Source: Methylomusa anaerophila (lineage in GTDB: Bacteria; Bacillota; Negativicutes; Sporomusales; Sporomusaceae). Taken from it: 64,000 nt of DNA. Under the pieces are notes generated by a model. The model did no database searches and had not been told where the DNA came from. It saw only the letters and a list, made by a program, of their open reading frames with translations. How positions within the stretch are numbered: position 1 is the stretch's first letter; each line of letters opens with the position of its first letter. Made by a program: the position numbers and the translations under genes. The stretch is from NCBI RefSeq assembly GCF_003966895.1, contig NZ_AP018449.1, positions 3,365,501 through 3,429,500 on the forward strand. Reading direction: 5' to 3'. Shown one piece after another: positions 59,401 to 64,000 of this stretch.

Positions 59401-59904
59401 CTATATTCTGTCCGTAAACTTATAACCAATTCCCCAAATGGTAAGGACGTATTCCGGTGCGTCCGGGTCTGGCTCAATCTTTTTTCGGAGCTTTCGGATA
59501 AAAGCCATGATATTACTGTCCGCCATGAGGTAATCTTCTTCCCAAACCGCTTGGTAAATTTGTTCTTTGGTGAAAACCGCCCCCTTGTTCTTCGCAAGAA
59601 AATATAGAATGTCAAATTCCTTGGGCGTTAAATTGACCTCAATTCCGCCATGCAGCACTTTGCGGCTCTTGGGATGAATTTCAAGGGCACCGGCATAAAT
59701 GCCATCGTCTACGACATGGACTAAATTTTCTCCAGGACCGACCATTCCCAGCATGAGGGTAGCTACTTCACCTTCCATCAAATCCTCTAATCCCTGGAGC
59801 AGCTCGTGGGAATACTTAGATTTGAGCTCTAAAGTTTTTAAGGTATCATACAGGGATTTAGCAAGGGCGGAATCCATTATGATAAAGCTTGCATTTTTCT
59901 TCAA
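59401..59904 (-). CDS. OmpR/PhoB-type winged-helix regulator without a standard receiver
   Basis: TTG at 59904 is the likely start, after GAGGAGG. The 167-residue protein has a C-terminal winged helix (VNLTPKEFDILYFLAKNKGA, SNIMAFIRKLRKKIEPDPDA, VLTIWGIGYKF), as in PhoB/OmpR regulators. The first 65 residues are too short for a receiver and show no conserved phospho-Asp. It starts 15 bases after ATPase 2 in the same operon, so it may regulate the Mg2+ transport genes through a ligand or protein rather than phosphorylation. Confidence 0.8.
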   Translation of the reverse strand: MKKNASFIIMDSALAKSLYDTLKTLELKSKYSHELLQGLEDLMEGEVATLMLGMVGPGENLVHVVDDGIYAGALEIHPKSRKVLHGGIEVNLTPKEFDILYFLAKNKGAVFTKEQIYQAVWEEDYLMADSNIMAFIRKLRKKIEPDPDAPEYVLTIWGIGYKFTDRI

Positions 59905-59919
59905 AATGATTCCTCCTCT

Positions 59920-62583
59920 CTAAATCAACTCATCGTATTTAGCAATGTAGATTCGCTTTAATACGGTGGTTAATAACATATAGCTGGCAACAACAACAAG
60001 CAGGAACCCAAAATACCACGGGGGGAGAACCGTTAAGCCCAGGACATCGACCATAGGAGTAAAGGTAAGTCCCGTGAACAACAGGATGCCTATTACCGTA
60101 ATCAGCATAACCGGAGCCGATGGTCTGCTTTGCAGGAAAGGTATTTTTTTCGTTCGTAGCATGTGTATAATCAAAACCTGTGTCCACATGGATTCTAGAA
60201 ACCATCCGGTCTGGAAGAGTGCGATATATCGAAACTTCATGGCCGGATCGGTTAATTGCGTAAAGAGCAGTCCTCCGGTAAGCGTCGGGCAAAGGACAAA
60301 GTATAAAAACAGGAAGGTGATCACATCAAAGATAGAGCTGATGGGACCGAAAAACCGCATAAAACGTCCAAGCATTTTCCCAGACCATTCCCTGGAAGAA
60401 GAAAATACCTCCTGATCAACATGATCCCACGGCAGCACGATACAAAGGATATCATAAAGTAGATTCAAGAGCAGGATTTGAATGGCCGCTATCGGTAAAA
60501 AAGGCAAGAAAGCACTGGCACAAACAATGGAAAGAATATTGCCAAAGTTGGAACTTGCGGTTATTTTGATATATTTGGACATATTCGTAAAGGTTTTTCT
60601 ACCCTCTAAGATGCCTTCTTCCAACACATTCAAATCTTTCTGCAGCAGAATGACATCGGCTACGTCTTTTGCGGCATCAACGGCGGTATCCACGGAGATT
60701 CCAACATCCGCTTCGCAGATAGCAGGAATATCGTTCATTCCATCACCGAGAAATCCTACGGTATGCCCATTATCCCGCAAGGCCGTTACAATACGGACCT
60801 TTTGGCTGGGGGTTAATTCGGCAAATACATCAGTTTTTTCCACGGCGAGCTGCAATTCCAAATCAGATAAGCCGTTTATGTCTGCTCCGGTCAGTATCTT
60901 TTCGGAGGCGATGCCGATTCTGCTGCAAATAGAGAGGGCAATTTGCTGATGATCACCTGTAAGAATTTTCGTTTTGACTTGCAGGTTCTTGAGCTTGGCA
61001 ATGGACTGTGCCGCCGATTTTTTAGGTGCATCAAAGAAGGCAAGATAACCCATCAAAATCATGTTGGATTCGTCTGGCAGGGATAACGTTTTCTGATTGT
61101 CTAAGTCCTTTCTGGCGACAGCTATCACCTTCATGCCGTCTCCCAGCATTTCATCCACCACAGCGGCAACGCTGCTTCTTCCATCTTCTGAAATGGGTTG
61201 GACGGTTCCTTGATACTCCACAAAAGCGCAGCGGGAGAAAACTGCCCCCACATCACCCTTCATAACGAGCTGATGATTTCCATTATCGTCTGCGATGAGC
61301 GTACTGACATATTTGCGGGAATAATCAAATGGGATTTCATCTGCTTTGTGGTACTGTCTAGCTAAATCCTCATAGTATTCATTTTTCCCCGGCATGTTCC
61401 GGCATTTCAAAATAGCATTATCAATGGGATTTTTCACACCAGAGTGGTATAAGCTGTTTAAATAGGCAAAACGAAGCACTTCGTTACTTTCATTGCCAAG
61501 AATGTCCATATAGTATTCCAATACTATGGCTACATTGGTCAGTGTTCCCGTTTTGTCCATACAAAGAACATCCATGCTTCCGAAAACCTGCATGGCATTG
61601 ATATTCTTGATAATCGTTTGTTTTTTGGACATGGAAATACTACCCTTAGCCAGACAGGTCGTGATGACCATAGGCAGCATCTCGGGGGTCAGTCCAACCG
61701 CTACAGATAATGCAAAAAGGAATGATTCCATCCAATTGCCTTTTGTAATGCCAGAAATGATAAAGACAATAGGAACCAACACAGCCATAAACCGCAACAA
61801 GACCCATGCAATCGAGTTTGCACCTTTTTCAAAACTGTTGGACGTAAGGGCATTGGGCTGAATAAAATTACCGTATAGTGTTTCTTTTCCAACGGCCAAT
61901 ACAACACCTTCGCCTTTTCCACTGATCACAGTCGTTCCCATAAAGACAAGATTTTCATATTGTGAAAAAGCCATTTGCTCCGTATATTTATGTTGTCGAC
62001 TGTTTTTTTCCAGGATGCCGCTTTCACCGGTGATGGCGGATTGAGAAACAAATAAATCCCTGGTATTTGTCAGGCGCATGTCCGCGGGTACGCGATCACC
62101 TGCGGATAAATAGATAAGATCGCCTACCACTAGATCTTCGGCAGGTACTTTGATAATGACACCATCTCTTTTTACATTGACATGGGTATGCACCAGTCGG
62201 TCCAATTGATCGTAGGCATGTTTAGCCCGAATCTCCTGGATAAAACGAACAGTACCACTAACGAGAATCATCACGATTATAATGATAACCGTTGTGACGT
62301 TCTTATTGAAATTGTTCGTACGCCATATATCCGTTACAAAGGATACAATTGCCAACACGAACAGAATAATGGTAAACGGGTTAATAAAGGCCCTGCGAAG
62401 TCGAAACCATATGGTATCCGATTTTCTGGAAACGATATTATTGTCCCCGTATTTTTTCTTCATTTCCTCGAGTTGCTCCAGTCGGAGCCCGTTTCGTGAG
62501 ATACCTAAATCGTTATAAAGAACTGTCGTATCACTATGAGCGTATTTTTCCATACGGTCGTTTAATAATGAAGCTTTATTCAA
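59920..62583 (-). CDS. MgtA/MgtB-type Mg2+-transporting P-type ATPase 2
   Basis: TTG at 62583 is supported by GAAGGAGGTATCAC; internal ATG codons are less well placed. The 887-residue protein has ITGES, CMDKTGTLT with the phosphorylated Asp, GDGMNDIPAICEADVG and the [11 protein letters not shown] segment of P3B ATPases, with about ten membrane helices. It is clearly related to ATPase 1 but diverged, so not a recent duplication. Two paralogues in tandem may differ in affinity or regulation. Its upstream region is short and carries no leader frame. Confidence 0.9.
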   Translation of the reverse strand: MNKASLLNDRMEKYAHSDTTVLYNDLGISRNGLRLEQLEEMKKKYGDNNIVSRKSDTIWFRLRRAFINPFTIILFVLAIVSFVTDIWRTNNFNKNVTTVIIIIVMILVSGTVRFIQEIRAKHAYDQLDRLVHTHVNVKRDGVIIKVPAEDLVVGDLIYLSAGDRVPADMRLTNTRDLFVSQSAITGESGILEKNSRQHKYTEQMAFSQYENLVFMGTTVISGKGEGVVLAVGKETLYGNFIQPNALTSNSFEKGANSIAWVLLRFMAVLVPIVFIISGITKGNWMESFLFALSVAVGLTPEMLPMVITTCLAKGSISMSKKQTIIKNINAMQVFGSMDVLCMDKTGTLTNVAIVLEYYMDILGNESNEVLRFAYLNSLYHSGVKNPIDNAILKCRNMPGKNEYYEDLARQYHKADEIPFDYSRKYVSTLIADDNGNHQLVMKGDVGAVFSRCAFVEYQGTVQPISEDGRSSVAAVVDEMLGDGMKVIAVARKDLDNQKTLSLPDESNMILMGYLAFFDAPKKSAAQSIAKLKNLQVKTKILTGDHQQIALSICSRIGIASEKILTGADINGLSDLELQLAVEKTDVFAELTPSQKVRIVTALRDNGHTVGFLGDGMNDIPAICEADVGISVDTAVDAAKDVADVILLQKDLNVLEEGILEGRKTFTNMSKYIKITASSNFGNILSIVCASAFLPFLPIAAIQILLLNLLYDILCIVLPWDHVDQEVFSSSREWSGKMLGRFMRFFGPISSIFDVITFLFLYFVLCPTLTGGLLFTQLTDPAMKFRYIALFQTGWFLESMWTQVLIIHMLRTKKIPFLQSRPSAPVMLITVIGILLFTGLTFTPMVDVLGLTVLPPWYFGFLLVVVASYMLLTTVLKRIYIAKYDELI

Positions 62584-62631
62584 AGTGATACCTCCTTCAT
62601 TAAAATCTTGTTTTAACTATTTTGTTTCAAT

Positions 62632-62637
62632 ATTATA
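62632..62637 (-). promoter_or_regulatory. -10 box of the second Mg2+ ATPase operon
   Basis: On the minus strand TATAAT lies 49 bp before the TTG start. The -35 region (about TTTTTC, 17 bp upstream) is weak, suggesting an activator. Confidence 0.5.
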
Positions 62638-62828
62638 CCATGTTTTTATTTGTTGAAAAACTGCTAATCCTGTGGGGCGAATTTCATCAAGCCTCTGGAA
62701 TAATAGATATCGTCCTCGTCGTCAATAATCTAACATAAGCTATCAACTTAGTAAAAATAACATGAATGTAAATAACGTAAAGATCAAAGCAAATTGACAA
62801 CTACTATTCCAGAACCATATAATTATAG

Positions 62829-62894
62829 AAAATTGTAACGAATAAAACCTTCAAACGCAAGGAGTATTTGAGGGTTTTATTGCTTACAATTTTT
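62829..62894. terminator. Long two-part hairpin terminator
   Basis: Outer arms AAAATTGTAA / TTACAATTTT and inner arms AATAAAACC..TCAAA / TTTGA.GGTTTTATT stack into a stem of about 25 bp ending in TTTTT. It separates the ATPase operon from the region to the right. Confidence 0.75.
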
Positions 62895-63076
62895 GAACTA
62901 TGAGATCAAAAGTGTTAAGCTATGTACAACCATTTGATGTCAAACAAAAATCTCCGGCATACAAATTTGAAAAAAGTGCTATGCTTTGCCCGAAAAAATT
63001 GAATCCAAGGGGCAATTTTCTCAAGAGGATACCCTTCCTCCAAGGGGGTACCAGCTTCAAGTGGCATCTTTTTTGA

Positions 63077-63289
63077 CCGTTCAAGGCACGTGGAGGCTAT
63101 TGTGTTGCTACAACGCCAAACTACCTAGAAATCCTTAATTTCCGGTACTTCTACAAGCATATCGTGTTTGTGGGAGAAGGCGAAAAAATAAGAAATAAGA
63201 TCATCAAAAAGTACATCCGGGTTTCTGTGGTTATCGATATGGAGTGTGTAGACACAAAAAATCAGCAGATAGAAGATTGGGATTTTTAA
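63077..63289 (+). pseudogene. Fragment of an unrecognised gene
   Basis: After a stop at 63074-63076 an open frame reads RGGYCVATTPNYLEILNFRY, then HIVFVGEGEKIRNKIIKKYI, ending IEDWDF at 63289. It has good protein-like composition but no start codon with a site, so it is probably the C-terminal end of a lost gene. The 240 bp between the terminator at 62894 and this frame hold nothing I can identify. Confidence 0.35.
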
Positions 63290-63313
63290 AGAAAAGTATT
63301 TTTTAAGATGAAT

Positions 63314-63349
63314 TAGACGTTCAATTTTGCATTGGACGTCTATTTTTTA
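63314..63349 (+). terminator. Rho-independent terminator
   Basis: TAGACGT (63314-63320) / ACGTCTA (63336-63342), followed by TTTTTTAT, just before the ParA gene. Confidence 0.8.
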
Positions 63350-63373
63350 TTTCAAAAAGGAGGATATAATTTT

Positions 63374-64000
63374 ATGGAACAAAGCACCGGCATGATTATA
63401 ATCTGCTTTATGAATCTCAAGGGGGGCGTGGGAAAAACGACACTTGCTACGCACGTCGCTTGCGCCTTGGATGAACTAGGAATTAAAGTCCTTTTCATCG
63501 ACAACGACAAACAAGGAAACGCCAGCCGCTTTTTTCAAGCGGAGACAGAGAATACTTTATCCGAAGTTTTAGCTGGCAGCATTTCGGCAGCACGGGCAAT
63601 TCAAAAAACGGCATATGAAAACATTGATATTATTTCAGCCGATATGGGACTAGCTGCAGTGAATTTTGACATTATGCTTTCCGATAAGTATAAAAACCGT
63701 AATCAAAAGTTTTTACTTAAAGAAGCATTAGAACCGGTTCGCGCCCAATATCAGTTTTGCATCATTGATAATCCGCCGGACATCAATACCAGCGTCTATA
63801 ATGCCTTAATGATCGCCAATGAAGTTATCTTCGTAACGACACCGGATTGCTACGCACGCGATGGCATGGACTTAATGCTCGGGCAACTGCAGGCGGCAAA
63901 GAATGATCGAATAGCAATGGACCAAGGATATAATGAATTTTTGCCGGACCGGCGCCTTCATTTCCGGGGTTGTGTGCTAAACAAGTATACGCCCGATGCC
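63374..64000 (+). CDS. parA: ParA/Soj-family partition ATPase, 3' end outside window
   Basis: AAAGGAGG precedes ATG 63374; 209 codons are seen and the frame is open at the window end. The protein has the deviant Walker A KGGVGKTT (about residues 16-23), the switch region IDNDKQGNAS, and FCIIDNPPDIN as Walker B. ParA ATPases with a ParB partner segregate plasmids and chromosomes. Its presence beyond a gene remnant suggests the start of another mobile element or plasmid-like island rather than the chromosomal soj locus, which normally has different neighbours. Confidence 0.9.
   Translation, partial: MEQSTGMIIICFMNLKGGVGKTTLATHVACALDELGIKVLFIDNDKQGNASRFFQAETENTLSEVLAGSISAARAIQKTAYENIDIISADMGLAAVNFDIMLSDKYKNRNQKFLLKEALEPVRAQYQFCIIDNPPDINTSVYNALMIANEVIFVTTPDCYARDGMDLMLGQLQAAKNDRIAMDQGYNEFLPDRRLHFRGCVLNKYTPDA

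Noticed and set aside
59920-62583. Possibility that the second pump is a Ca2+ or Na+/K+ ATPase
   Set aside because: The GLTPEMLPM segment and overall pattern match the MgtA/MgtB group rather than P2-type pumps.
1-64000. tRNA or rRNA genes, including a tRNA as the ICE target
   Set aside because: No cloverleaf or rRNA-like sequence seen; the right junction is not in a tRNA gene.

Overview
The window comes from a low-to-middle G+C Gram-positive bacterium of the Bacillota, most likely Clostridia-like. Nearly every gene has a strong AGGAGG-type ribosome binding site, GTG and TTG starts are common, genes overlap by ATGA or GTGA, and the content includes SpoVG, AbrB and SinR-like regulators, an S-layer homology surface protein, a class I cyclic-di-GMP riboswitch and large serine recombinases. 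I cannot name the species.

Positions 1 to about 54,700 are the larger part of an integrative conjugative element (ICE); its left end lies outside the window. From left to right: accessory and DNA-modification genes (1-3,100), including a D12-class adenine methylase and AbrB-like proteins; a very large SLH/Ig-repeat surface protein (3,191-10,888) split by a 3,084-bp three-gene transposon at 6,896-9,979; three soluble accessory genes (10,930-12,713); a complete Tad-type pilus operon (12,770-20,332) with pilin, prepilin peptidase, CpaB, TadZ, TadA, TadB, TadC and pseudopilins; the conjugative type IV secretion block (20,409-34,671) with a VirB6/TrbL-like protein, a PrgI-like protein, a split VirB4 and an NlpC/P60 hydrolase, interrupted by an inserted AbiE-type toxin-antitoxin cassette (27,100-29,980); an amidoligase plus gamma-glutamylcyclotransferase pair; an actin-like ParM segregation module (35,719-36,895); a hairpin-rich probable oriT (37,444-37,969) in front of a ribbon-helix-helix protein and a relaxase fused to Sel1 repeats; a Toprim protein and the VirD4 coupling protein; a regulatory region (44,830-48,750) with two Xre repressors, operator-like palindromes, small membrane proteins, AbrB, the c-di-GMP riboswitch and a sigma-like factor; a conserved-looking probably non-coding tract (48,846-49,180); and an excision/integration module (49,296-54,687) with two full-length large serine recombinases and several degenerate relatives.

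Right of the ICE (54,700-64,000) the DNA is more A+T-rich and the genes lie mostly on the minus strand. There are two MgtA/MgtB-type Mg2+ P-type ATPases with small membrane proteins, a winged-helix regulator, and a short leader ORF in front of the first ATPase whose composition recalls enterobacterial MgtL. The window ends inside a ParA-family ATPase gene.

The most noteworthy observation is a shared C-terminal tail, approximately G-[M/L]-x-[M/L]-x-[hydrophobic] after a Glu/Gln-rich linker, on about ten otherwise unrelated soluble ICE proteins and on none of the Tad or T4SS machine parts. I infer that it could be a protein-translocation signal for delivery through the conjugation machine. Other leads are a 152-codon gene nested out of frame inside the cytosine methylase gene, the riboswitch upstream of the recombination module, and recombinase paralogues lacking catalytic residues or the catalytic domain. 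No sequence search was possible; family names come from motif recognition.
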